The notes under the pieces are model-generated. The model was given only the letters and a program-made list of their open reading frames with translations, did not search any database and was not told the DNA's origin. Made by a program: the position numbers and the translations under genes. This document shows, piece by piece, positions 12,721 through 24,103 of a stretch of 64,000 nucleotides of DNA (position 1 is its first letter; every line of letters begins with the position of its first letter). The DNA comes from Phoronis australis (Eukaryota > Phoronida > Phoronidae). The stretch spans positions 135,485 through 199,484 of the forward strand of contig NMRA01000195.1 in NCBI GenBank assembly GCA_002633005.1. Reading direction: 5' to 3'.

Positions 12721-13029
12721 TAAAATGTAACAATTTCGCAAAATGTAACAGTTGTTACATTATCATCAATGCTACATTTTACGTTGCTAGGTCTCTCCTA
12801 AAATGTAACAACAAGTCGTTACATTTTATGTATTTGTTACAATTTACGTCGAATGCACATGCGAGAATTTTACCTTTTTAACATTTTATGAAAGTCATAT
12901 TTCATGAGTTTGCCTGGTATTTGTGACACGGAGGAAAAAAGTTCACACACCTAACACCTTCTTTCTCGGATTGCTTGAATGAACTTCTCTCAAATGTGCC
13001 GGCTCGAATTTATACATGTAGATGTGTCC

Positions 13030-13430
13030 CTATGTACTTTCCACTGTTTTTTTACACAAGTAGTTTCCTGGTGTAGTCAAAAATGTACTTCCTACAGTAT
13101 CAATTCCAGACGAAAGGAGTTTCCAGGAACAGGTAGCAAGTTTTTTACTTGTTAAAGCGTTCTTGCAGTCTTTTGTTGGTGCTCGCATGTCATAAATCAA
13201 CGACCTTCCGCTGGTAAGCACAGCAGAAACACTGGCATCGTATTTGGCTAATATTTGTTGTATTTCAACGGAAACAAACGACATTGATTTATTTTCATGG
13301 GGAATTCAATTTCGGAAGCCAATTTGATAGGAAACACCCCCGTTTTGGTCCAAAATAGTTTAGTTTCATTCAGCCAGTGTTTCAGTACCTTGGAGTCATC
13401 GCTAATGTAGTAATTGCCCTGCACCACCAA
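13030..13430 (-). pseudogene. Possible broken ORF inside the inverted-repeat element
   Basis: Two overlapping minus-strand frames (13430-13248 with VVQGNYYISDDSKVLKHWL, and 13284-13030 with FVSVEIQQILAKYDASVSAV) look like consecutive parts of one protein separated by a frameshift. I do not recognise the family. Position inside a TIR-bounded element makes a decayed element-encoded protein the simplest reading, but this is inference. Confidence 0.3.
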
Positions 13431-13703
13431 AAGAGGAAGACCAAAGTTTCTGATGCCGACGGGTTGTGCCTACCACCTTAGTTATCAATGACAATTTGAC
13501 CTTGTTGTGCAAGCAAATAAAAACATGCATTTTTCGCGGGCAGGTTGGCAGATTTTACCAGTTCAAGGGCAAAAGTTCGACTTTTGAGAATGGCAATAGT
13601 TTAAAAAGTGGCGGTTTAGTAATGTGTTTTAGGCAGCTTAAAAGTGGAAAGAAGTATCATTGTTCCAATAATTACTAACCTGTCTGAAATACATGTAGTG
13701 TTT

Positions 13704-13836
13704 GTAAATAATAATGATAACAAGAACGATAACGAGTAACAGTAGTAATCGTAGTAATATCAGTTATGGTAGGAAAGGTACCCATAGCAGTAATAGTAGT
13801 AATAGTAGTGTTAATAATGTAGTACTAATAAAAATG
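13704..13836 (+). repeat. Imperfect (GTA/TAA)n trinucleotide tract
   Basis: Runs of gtagtaatagtagtaatag with interruptions lie inside the 12721-14477 element. Confidence 0.8.
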
Positions 13837-14477
13837 ATAATGGGTAGTCAAAATCATTTCGTGTGAGCCTGGAGGGCATTCCTATAGACGAGGTATACAA
13901 AAAGTGTCCCCAAAAAGGTGTTTCTCACAGAAAAAATACTCTCTAAATGGTGCCATTTTCGACAAAATATTATCTAAAAGGGTGCCTTTTTGAATTTTTG
14001 TGGAACATAACTATGCAAAAATGTGAACTTTATACAAAAGTAGTCACTAAATGGGTCACTTTTTGTCCAACTCAGTCTCTAAACGGGTAGGTATCCAAAT
14101 TTTTCGGGCTGCACCCCTCGTTCAAAAATACTCCCGAACCCCCTGGCAGTGCCATACATGTACATAAACAACAAATTTGTTGTAGTGGCTGGTACTACTA
14201 ACTACATTGTTAACGAATTATAATTTTGAATTTGCTTCCAATTCAAAGCGCTTCGCATAATTATCAGGCCTACTCGGCCAACCACTTGTTCTTGATATGG
14301 GTCATGTTCTTTGTAATATGACGTTGGTTTCGCAAAATGTAACAACGGTACATTTCTCGCATGTGCATCTAGTAAAATGTAACTACTTGTTATATTTTAG
14401 GAAAGGCTTGGCAACGTAAAATGTAACAATGACGTTAAATGTAACAATGACGTGAAGTGTAACAGTTGTTACATGTG

Positions 14478-16643
14478 AAGGCGTATCACGGCACACCTCT
14501 CATGAATATTTTCAAGAGTGCCTCAAGCCCAATTCTTCCCAAGCACCCTTTTTAACTATGTGATAAATCTCCTGCTTATTTCAACAAACCAATAATTTCT
14601 CCAAATAATTCACCTATCTGCAGTACGATTGACGTTCACGATCAATTTAGCTTTCAGCTCACTATCGGATTTTGACATTTCCTTTTAAAAACTGTGGTTG
14701 AATAATACATGTATCATAGTGGCTAACCGGTAAGCGGAGTTAGCCGGCAGATTTGCCATGCCGTTTTAAGAAAGACCGTTACTGTATTGATACAGTTGTA
14801 ATTTACAATTCAATACCCTTCGATCGAATGCATCTGGGTTCAGATAAATGTCCCGGTAACACATTTCAAAACAATCGCAGATAGTCGATTATAAAAACAC
14901 CCTGTGTCGCGCGTCGGCCGGGAGTACGATGAAGACAGGAAGAGAGATAACCGAGAGAAGACGAATCCTTTGAGACAGTAAACACGAGCCGTATTTGTTC
15001 ATGTAAAAACTGAAGATCCGATATTTTGTGTTCTGTATGCTAATACAAATGCACGTGTCAATTTTCGTTACTACAACTATGACTGAAAAGGCCACAGGCT
15101 CAGGAGTTAGAAACAAGAATAGAGCATGAGGTATGTCTAAGAATTGCCCTGCGAATTTGACGAAGGTTATGAAACTGGGTAACAATGTCATGATTTGATT
15201 AGTAGTTGTGCACTGTCAGTAAAAATTTGAAGAATGGCAGAGGGTTCTGAAATAAATTGAGTTAAAATAACACTTTGTGAAAAAACGAAACTTTTATTTG
15301 GAATCGCCATTTCAACCAGAGATCAAACGAAATACGCAAGAAGGTAAAAAGTCAAATATGGTAAAAAGCAATCGATATTTAGACCATAATATCAAGAAAT
15401 GCGTTTACACTACTCGTTGTTCTTCTATTCGTGGTCGGGAATTCAGACACAGAGGTTTGTTCCAAATACGTAGATTAATGACTGATATGCATCTGATTCA
15501 ACAGTGGTGCTTTCCGGTTACGCAACACACACGCGAGTGAAATCTAAAATGGACACGTTATTTGGATAAAATGCATTGCGATATGTGTAGTAAGGCTTTG
15601 CTTTCTCTCAAGTGCCTTGCGTCTATCAAACGCAGCCCAGGACACCCTCTCAACCCGCAGTAACAAGATACATGTATTGCGTTTTCGCAAGGCCAACAGT
15701 CACCGCGCGAGTTCCCGGATTTGAGAAACACTCTGATGCCCGTTAATCAGTAGAGAAAAGTGATTAGCAGACTGCACGATCCCTGTACCTGCAAGTATCT
15801 ACAAACCTCGCATTGGGTGCTAGCGAATCGCAGCTGCTGCAGTTGTCTGAAAACGAAGCAAAGTGTGTAGCTTGCCAAAAAACCAACATACATTGTAGTA
15901 GACCGTCATCTCGATTTGTCTCATTTGTTTATATAATCACGAAATTCCCTTGTCTCTACGTGTGCATATGAGTGTACCATTTTACTGTGATGGAACTACA
16001 CCTGTCCTCAAATTCTCCCTGGTAAAGTAATCAGTTGCATTGTACATCACGTGAGCATTTTCAACGTCGAATGCCTTTTTCAATTTGCTCCCGTGATACT
16101 GGGATCAAAATGAGTGATTTGAAACAATTCAAATGACCATTTCGCTGTGTTGGAACAGTCAAAGTATTAGATGAAGTTGGTTTTCAGCTCAGTGGTATGA
16201 ATATACCTTCAACAGGGTTTATTCTTTGTACTCATTTCAACTCGAAATCTATTTTGACATCTTCTGATTTGATACTGTGCTAAGGCACGATATGGATCTA
16301 AAAACTTACACTCGAGTGCATTATGGTTTATGTGGAAGTCTAAGCCACGCATTAAATACACAATTATGAGACGAAACTTGAAAATTTGAGTTTTACTCTA
16401 GTTTGTATCTCGTATCAAGGGGTCGTCAAGTTCATAATTGGACTAGGCCTTCATCTGAATGAATCGTACTGTACTCAAATTCACGTACAAGATTATAGAA
16501 AAGTTTTGTTCAACTCGAAACAAAAGTAGCAAATAAAAGGACAAAACAATTGCAAGTTTGATTTTGAGTTTTCAGATTAGACTGCAGGCCAAGATCTTGG
16601 TTCAAATCATGAATCTCTATTATTATAGATAGACGACTGTTTA
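14478..16643. other. Intergenic, no gene seen
   Basis: No exon with supporting splice sites was recognised. A TTTATT at 16218-16223 is an AATAAA on the minus strand and could be the polyadenylation signal of the gene ending at 16644, about 420 bp beyond its stop. Confidence 0.4.
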
Positions 16644-17597
16644 TCAAACTTTCTTTTTTGTTTTGATCTGAGTAATTGCCAGCGCAGCCACGCGCTGAAA
16701 TTTGCTCCCATAATGCTGTTCTGCCAGTCTTCTGTACGTTTGCAATTCAAGCTGAGATTGATCATATTGTTTTTGCAGTTCCAGCATGGACCTTTTCAAA
16801 TCTCCATCTGTCTCCGAGTTAGCCGCTTTAGCTGTTATACGTTCCAAAGACGCGCACCTTTCCTCCAAAGCAGAATTTTGTAAACGCAAAATTTTCAAAT
16901 CCGTTTCTTGGAGTTGGAGGTTATGTCTTTCGACATTAGCACACTTTTCTTCAATTTTTGATTTCTCTATTTTCATTTCTCGTAATTCTTTCTCAAATTG
17001 TTCAATCTTCTCTTTGTTCTTCTTCTGGTCTTCTTCCAAGTCCCGGATGTGCTCTGCGTAGCACTGCAGCTCTCCTTCTAATCGTTCACTTCTCTCGTCG
17101 CCTTCTTGCTGAACTTGGTATATTCTCTCTTTGTAGGTCTTCTTGACAACCATAATCAACTGATCGAGCCGATGGTGCTGTGAATTGGGCGGAACCTTCA
17201 TTACTTCTAGGCACCGACTACGCTCCTCATGTGCCATCCGTAACTTTATCAAGAGCTGATCGACGCAATCTTCTAGCGTGTTCACTGGTTCGTCTGCGTC
17301 TACAGCCTCGATATCAGAATCGCTTACGCCATTTTGAATGTGTAAAGCGTCCTTTAGTTTGTTGTTTAACTTCTGTATGCGTCCATATATTTTAGGGAAA
17401 ACTTGTTTTTCGAGATCTCGTGCATTTTTAGACATCTCGTCTTTCCAGGAGTTTCTTTCTGTTTGCAATTGATCCCCAAGCCATTTCTCTATACTCCTTT
17501 TGTCCCTCTCAGACATCTTCTTACTTATTCCAAAAATTTTATGCGTAATTATGCCAACTCGACTTTTGATGTCACTGTCGTGCCGGCTCTCGTGCAT
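16644..17597 (-). CDS. Coiled-coil protein of unknown function (317 codons, probably terminal exon)
   Basis: One uninterrupted minus-strand frame from ATG at 17597 to the stop at 16644. Codon use and composition look like real coding sequence: rich in Glu, Lys, Gln and Leu with few low-complexity runs. Residues about 135-300 show heptad-like spacing typical of a long alpha-helical coiled coil (for example EGDERSERLEGELQCYAEHI and KEKIEQFEKELREMKIEKSK). A basic tail (KTKKKV) ends the protein. No signal peptide or membrane segment is seen. The frame stays open upstream of the ATG as DTSGSG to a good minus-strand acceptor (TACTTCCAG ending at 17618), so this may be the last exon of a larger gene starting at 17617, with upstream exons not found. 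I do not recognise the family; cytoskeletal or scaffold roles are common for such proteins but are not shown here. Confidence 0.7.
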   Translation of the reverse strand: MHESRHDSDIKSRVGIITHKIFGISKKMSERDKRSIEKWLGDQLQTERNSWKDEMSKNARDLEKQVFPKIYGRIQKLNNKLKDALHIQNGVSDSDIEAVDADEPVNTLEDCVDQLLIKLRMAHEERSRCLEVMKVPPNSQHHRLDQLIMVVKKTYKERIYQVQQEGDERSERLEGELQCYAEHIRDLEEDQKKNKEKIEQFEKELREMKIEKSKIEEKCANVERHNLQLQETDLKILRLQNSALEERCASLERITAKAANSETDGDLKRSMLELQKQYDQSQLELQTYRRLAEQHYGSKFQRVAALAITQIKTKKKV

Positions 17598-17699
17598 ACC
17601 CGAACCGGAAGTGTCATCTGGAAGTACATTTGGTTCATAATCAAGTTAGAAGTCAAACACCAACAGTTTGTAAATACTGTACACAATGTAAATTTTTAA

Positions 17700-17906
17700 G
17701 ATCGGCTTTTCTTTCGCCGGACGTTTCTGTATATGTATATTGGCTGTATGCATAATCGTTTAGGCGTACATTCCATCACCGGAGAGGCATATACCGTAAT
17801 ACTATGATTACAAGTAACAACAACAACAAAGACAACACCAACAGCGACACCAAGAACAACAAATAATAATAATTCCAACTAATTGCATATTATATGCGCG
17901 CACCAA
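17700..17906. other. Intergenic with simple (AAC)n tract
   Basis: Positions 17816-17875 are an imperfect caa/aac trinucleotide tract ending in (AAT)n. No gene seen. Confidence 0.7.
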
Positions 17907-18105
17907 GCCTAAAAAATGGGGGCTCGAAGTTTTGAGAATGTGGAACTTCACTAAAATTCATGGGGGACATTCAGAGCTACGATTTATGCATTCGCCGAAT
18001 TTTGGTAGTTCCTGCCTTTTTAGTGGACTTTTGTCTCGTTCTCTGCTTTTTTCTCTGAGGTGGACCTTTTTGCCCACTTTGTCAAATGGGTGCAATATCC
18101 TGGTT
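17907..18105 (-). repeat. Interspersed repeat family C (reverse copy)
   Basis: The reverse complement matches 34930-35150 and 39715-39975. Shared features are 'aagcctaaaaaat', 'cctgcctttttagtggactt' and 'tctgaggtggacctttttgcc'. Likely a SINE or MITE. Confidence 0.65.
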
Positions 18106-21100
18106 GCACGCATGTATTATGCACTTCTTGATTGTAAACGAGGTCTATGTTTTCAGACTAGTCAAATAACAAGAGCGTCTTTGAAAGAACTATAGCAGGC
18201 CCTGTAAATTATGAGGCATTAAACCTAACATTTAGTGTCTGTAGAAGCTTTGTCGGGTATTAATGAGGCGTTCTTACGCAGCCAGATGTCGCCATTTCCA
18301 CAATTTGCAAGGAGAAATACGTCGAGATTTGCAAGAAGTGAAGTCTAAAAAATACTGTTTTTGTGCCCAAACCTAGTTCAATTTATTTTTAAAACTATTG
18401 AAACTAATGGAAGGGTGCTACATTTCGTTTGAATCGTTTGTCGATCACAGGTTTGGTCAGTTACCTACCACTTTTAATCAGCACGTTGTTGTTATACAAA
18501 TGCCGGTAGATATTTGAAAAATCGAACATATTTTGGAAAAGAGACTCGTGCCATGTTTTGTGTCATACCATTGTCATATTAATGCTAAAAAACAATCAAC
18601 AAATGCCGTCTGCCATGTCAATGCGATCTCAAGCTGCATGTCATTACGTTCAACCTGCATATACATGTACAAAGTTTCCCTAAAGGCCAGGGAACATTTC
18701 AAATTCATCGAGTAATTTACACACTGCAATATAAAATTATTGCAATGCAAACAAAGCGTACGAATCCGGATGAAACAAAATGTCGGAAATTTATGCACAA
18801 TAACTCACTTCACAAAATGATTTGGAAGGAACAAAGGACATTACCATTGCAGCGGTCATACTGTACATAACGATGCACCGGTATACGATACAGCTGCAAT
18901 AGAAATTTGAGAACATCGCATCGACAGCCACTGTGTATTGAATAGTGTTGCGATGGATGATGGTGACACATTTTGTGCAGGCTTCGAATTTTTATGCATT
19001 ATTTACCCGTTGCTTCACGACGTAGTCCATTGCGATGATCCTCCTTTGTCTGATCTTGAAGTTTCTTGCCAATAACTGGACTTCCACTATCGACGGCAGA
19101 TGTAACTTTCGTAAATGCGTTCTCTGGCGCTTTCCGGTTCATTGTGAGATACCCACAAGTCTGTCTTAAAGTTGGTTATTTTCCTGAAAAGAAGCAAAAT
19201 GATGGTGATGGTCGCTTCAAAGCATGGTCTCGCACCATTATTAGGTGCAAAGCTTCTTCTCTGATGACCCTGTTTAGGCGTCTTAACTCTTAGACTTTAA
19301 CGCTGTGAAATTACGACTTTGGATATTTAGCTGGAAATTGTGATTTTCCTTGCAAGCTTATGAAACTTCCCAACGAACAGAGTAGAATAACCAATCCGAT
19401 AGCATCTATCAAACTAAAATTACAAGCGATCAAGAAATCATTTGAGCTAATTTATACATAAACATTCGAGAGTTTGTCGGCAGTAGTCAAAGCAAATGTA
19501 CAAGGTAGTAGATTTGTTATTATTCAGAGACAGCCGAGCAAGAGAGTTGGTAGTGTGAAGATTTTGGATAAGCTTTTAGCAACTAGTAATTTATTATGCC
19601 TGCCCACTGTTTGTAGCGGTCTTCTATTGTGATCACAGCTGCTTTTCATCCTCGTGGGCAACCACCCACCCACCACGGACATCCCCCAACATTAGACGTT
19701 GAGTTCTCAATGCCGACAACTGAAAGGTTTTCACTGCGCAGCAGTCGAATACTTATTAAAAGTTCTTAACCACTCGCTATTACTTTTTCATTCAAACGAC
19801 TGCACGTCTTGTTGGCAACCGCAACAGTTGCACGGAAATCCTACATGAGTGATACCAGCACAAAAGAAACAGTAAAGTAATTAATTGATTGAGCAATTGA
19901 AGTTCAATACATTTCTTGTACCCCAAACGTTATATTTCTGTCATTACCTCAGGTTGGTACTTACTTCGTTTACAAAGAACCTGACGTCGTCTTATTACTG
20001 TACTCTCCTCGTTCATTCGGTCTTCGGTACATGTGACTTGCTTAACCAAATCACTAGGCCGACTTGAGAACACGGTACTCGACTGAAAACCATTGGTGTT
20101 TAGTACTGTGTCAACGTTTCCGCTTTGGTTGCGTGAGTAACATTTTCAATCGTGCCGATCGATCACTAACGCTTCATATATGATTTATAACAGACTAATC
20201 AATAGCATACAAAACAGTTCTTCTCGTGTTAATTAATCCATGCATTTCCCCCCCGGCGTAATGTTAGAATCTTATTAGTTTACCTTAGGAGTGTTTGTTT
20301 GTTCCGTTGTCACGAATCGTGTTTTACGGGAGTAGTTCGCACGAGACTGATACTGATACATTGCATAATTCATGAATATACCTTAGTCTGAAACTGAAAA
20401 GGATACGCAGCACTAATCGTTGGCTAAGCAGATCACCAGGTATACTGATAGAAAGATAACCGGATCGATAGAGCGATAGATACACTGTAAATAGTTCGAT
20501 AAGGAGATAGATGGATGCGTACATATAGATGGATGGAAAACTGCAAAGATGGGTGTTTTTCTAAAATTAATCGAATTTTCAAAGCTTGGCTTCGTAACAG
20601 TTTCCAAACATTAATTACTGAACCTGAATCTAATCTAGTAGTGGCGTTTACCCATCCCATACACGCGTTGCCTAAATGACAGTATGCGTCCATGGCAAGG
20701 ACATGCTTAAATCATAAGCAACAGCTGTTACGACCTCTTTAATTGGGTCACCAATCAGATCATTGATTAATTTTAACTAATTCATGGGGATTCTTTAATT
20801 CAAAAGTCTTGCTTAAAGTGTTCAAAATGTTTGAATTCCAGATCTTAAAATCGTTACAAGATTTATTAAACAAAACATTCCTACATACAAGTCCACGTGT
20901 GACACAGGCCACACACAGCTTCATATTGGAGCCCACCTATCGTCCTCCAACATCAAAATATTTAACATAACGTTGTCATTTTACCGTAGAAAAACGTTAT
21001 TTTGAGGTTTTTGTTGAACGGGTTGTGCCTTTTAAAGTTACCTTTGTCCAGAGTTCTTGAAAAAACAAATTCGTTAGTTTTGGTACTATTACAGTGTTTC

Positions 21101-21115
21101 TATGTTGTGTTCCAG
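18106..21115. other. Intergenic, no gene seen
   Basis: No exon was recognised. Positions 20440-20540 are GATA-rich (gatag/gatgg), which gives several spurious overlapping minus-strand frames. Confidence 0.4.
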
Positions 21116-21235
21116 CCTTTGGCTGAAATCAAGGTCGGTGACTTCAGCAGTGAAATACGCTTAAAAGAATACCAATGGGGGTTCACTTCAGCCGACAAAG
21201 CCTTTTACTGCTACATGTACGCTACACCAGTGCAG
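21116..21235 (+). CDS. Candidate orphan internal exon (40 codons), unknown
   Basis: The stretch is bounded by an acceptor-like TTGTGTTCCAG and a weak donor CAG/GTGCTT, and is open in phase 0 on both sides. It encodes a soluble-looking peptide (EIKVGDFSSEIRLKEYQWGF then YCYMYATPVQ). No partner exon and no family were recognised, so a chance open frame is quite possible. Confidence 0.2.
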
Positions 21236-23844
21236 GTGCTTCATCTCCCAAACTGTCTATTATTCCCGACAACACTCAGTTGAAGCAACTCAGACACGTC
21301 ATCGCGTTCAAGTAAAAAGGTCATAAACTCACGCAGCCTATTGATATTTTGTTTTGTTCTTATCGTTTCACAGATTATCAGTTCCAATGAATCCAGTGAA
21401 ACAGTAGACTACTCAATTACCGCAATAACCACAATAACTATCCTATAATCTTACTAATTGATTACCGCTAATTAAGTATTGCCTTTCAATCTGCACTCTC
21501 GACAGCCACATTAAACCCAACCAATTAATATATCGACCTCTTTTTCTGACGTAGTTTTCACAATTCCTCAGACAAAAATTGCACTACAAAGTTTTTAAGT
21601 ACACATATGAGCTCAATGAGATACGTGCAATATAGGACTGGTTACATTTGCATGTACATGTACACACTGTATCGTGTGACAGTAAGCCCAGGTGCAGTCC
21701 CAGAAACAAAGTTTTGATTTAGACCTCTGGCCGATATAAATTTGTAGTCTCAACTTTATCACTTACTCAGAGGTGAATTCTAGGTTTGCGAAGATTTGGC
21801 AGCGTCTTGAAAGCTTCGAATAACGCGAACGTGGAATTGGGGACGACGAAACATGATTCACAATGTCTTACCTTTCAGTGTAGCTACTTTTCAACAAATC
21901 CAATTTAACAGTTAAAATGTCTACTCTTACTTTAAGCCAGTACTGACGATACACAATAAGGATAATGTCGACATGCACATTAGGCAGACAACAACTATTC
22001 ACCAAACATAAAACTGCATGAATTAATTATTAAACCATCACCAATGACTTTCTCCTCACGCTACAAAAATAAATAAATGCAACCCCTGTGAGATTATTTT
22101 TCTCTGTAACATTATTGTTGTTCAACTGCATGAATCCCACGATACGTCAATTTACATAAAATCAAATGTCAAATACCACAATACATGTACATGTACATTG
22201 GACCACGTGGCAACAATAACATATTTTAGTTGAAATATGTTGACCGGTTCTGTAAACCAAGAGTACCGTGTGATCTCTTGGATTAGTGCAAGTGCCATGT
22301 ATTTTTGGTGTAACTAATCCAGGTTCATTTTTAAATATTTTTTGTAACTGTTTATTCATCAAACACACTATTAACCACCACATTATCAATTTCACTGTAT
22401 AAATCACACCCATTCACCATTTACGACCTGCAATTGCTTCCACAAGAGTTATTTAATATGTGCTCATGTATGAATGAGTTAAAACTTTACTCAGCAAAAA
22501 TAGAATCCCAAAGAGACCAACGTTCTTGTAGTACAACCGATAAGAAGATTATTTGAACATATATTTCCAGTTATAAAATGTGTTTATCAAATAATTAATT
22601 AAACATTCGGGTTTAAGTTATGTTTAATTTTTGTAATGTTAATGTAAAAGTTCGCACATTTATATAAGAATATAGTATTGAGTGCGTTTTCCCTTTTTTC
22701 AAAATGGGTTGCAAAACGTATTATGTTTTTATGTAGATGAAGTTAGGAGTAGATTGTTGCTGACAATAGGCTTGCATTTAACGCTTTCTGTTTATTTTTT
22801 TTAAGATACCGTTCCGAAACCGTTGTGTAGCTCTTATTCTAGGACCACGTGTGCCAAGAAGATTCGTAAGTTTATGAATCGGATATGGTAAGTACAACTC
22901 CTTATCATTCAGCGTAAATAGCACCATCTTTAAGGCAAATGTTGACAGTTGTAAATTGTGCAAATGTTCTACGTTAAAGTTATACAATAAAACAAAAATA
23001 AGCAACATAGGCTACGTTTAAAATTCGCAACACCACTCACACTTAGAAAGAACAAAAATGTATTTAGCAACTTTGCCAATACATCTAGTTTTGGGGCGAA
23101 AAAACACTTGATAACTTTGGTTTGAGTAGACTGTGACCTTAGCTGTGAATAGTAACATCCGGGTTGTGTTGTTGTGGTGCTATTACATTGCCAATTCAAA
23201 AACTTTGGCAACCAGGACATCAACGGAAACCGAGACCGGTGACTTAATCGATAAATATGCTTAGTAGGCACGCTGCAGTTATTGCAGGGTTTTGGCTGCC
23301 GACTCTAGCTTAAGTGGAGATGAGTTCGTGCCTCACGTCCTAACCAAGACTCTGAAAAATAAACACAATGTTTAGTAGCATTCCCAGCTCACAAGCACTA
23401 TTTGTGATAACTGTGACATAAATACAGTATGCTGCAAATTTTTTAAATCATTTAATTCCCATCGAAAAAAATTGCACTACAGATAACTAGGACCAAACTT
23501 CCCCAAATTTGACACTTTTGTCCAAAAAGTTACCACTTCCCAGTAAGTGCTAGAAAAAATATGACTACAGATTGAGATTGCTCGTTCGCTCTAAAGTCTA
23601 AAAAAGTGATCATAGTACCCCCTTTCCAAATGTCCGCTTGGCAATTTTGAACTGTTTGACAGTTACCCCGAAATCGCAGACAGCAAGCGACACAGGTTTA
23701 AAACAATCTGCAGCCATCATTTTGCATCAAATGTAGGTCGTGGCTAAACAAACTTGGTTCAAAACCACAACCACATAGGTTTCCTTGAAATTGTTTTCAG
23801 CGCATTCCTCAAAACAACGGCCAAACCTGACACACACCCTTTAT
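21236..23844. other. Intergenic, no gene seen
   Basis: AT-rich with several ACATGTACATGTAC-type palindromes (21654-21664, 22182-22197). Minus-strand frames here have no recognisable domain. Confidence 0.4.
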
Positions 23845-23903
23845 TTAAATTCTAGCTAGAATATTTCCGCGGCATCAGCCTAATTGTTCAGTGCTACCTT
23901 AGC
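23845..23903 (+). repeat. Terminal fragment of interspersed family B
   Basis: The stretch ending 'ccgcggcatcagcctaattgttcagtgctacctt' closely matches 47022-47063. The upstream part (23480-23840) is only loosely similar to the other copies. Confidence 0.5.
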
Positions 23904-24103
23904 TCTACAATAAGGTGTTGGATTGCAACCACAGAGGTCGTCCCTAGCGGGTGGTCGAATGCTTCTTGGAGATAATCGTCAACACACAACATTGTTGCCA
24001 ACGAAGTTATTGTATCCAAGCTGACAACCAGATCTGTGAGCATCATGACAATCATCAGTAACAGCTTGCTAAAATCCAATGGTGTATTAGGACTTTTGGA
24101 CAT
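23894..24103 (-). CDS. Candidate small ORF or exon (69 codons), unknown
   Basis: An ATG-started minus-strand frame encodes a peptide rich in Leu, Met and Thr (LDFSKLLLMIVMMLTDLVVS then LQEAFDHPLG). It runs into the end of repeat family B, where AAGGTAGCA could act as a donor. No family is recognised. Frames of this length are expected by chance in this window. Confidence 0.15.
   Translation of the reverse strand: MSKSPNTPLDFSKLLLMIVMMLTDLVVSLDTITSLATMLCVDDYLQEAFDHPLGTTSVVAIQHLIVELR

Larger units (their letters stand above)
12721..14477. mobile_element. Element with about 145-bp inverted ends made of TGTAACA subrepeats
   Basis: The left end (12721-12866) and the right end (14333-14477) are imperfect inverted repeats. 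Left 'acattttacgttgcta' and 'gcacatgcgagaa' face the complements of right 'aacgtaaaatgt' and 'ttctcgcatgtgc' in matching order. Both ends are packed with AAAATGTAACA-type units in both directions. The interior (about 1.45 kb) holds two adjacent minus-strand frames, 13430-13248 and 13284-13030, which could be pieces of one broken protein, and a (GTA)n tract. The superfamily is unknown and target duplication was not resolved. Confidence 0.65.
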
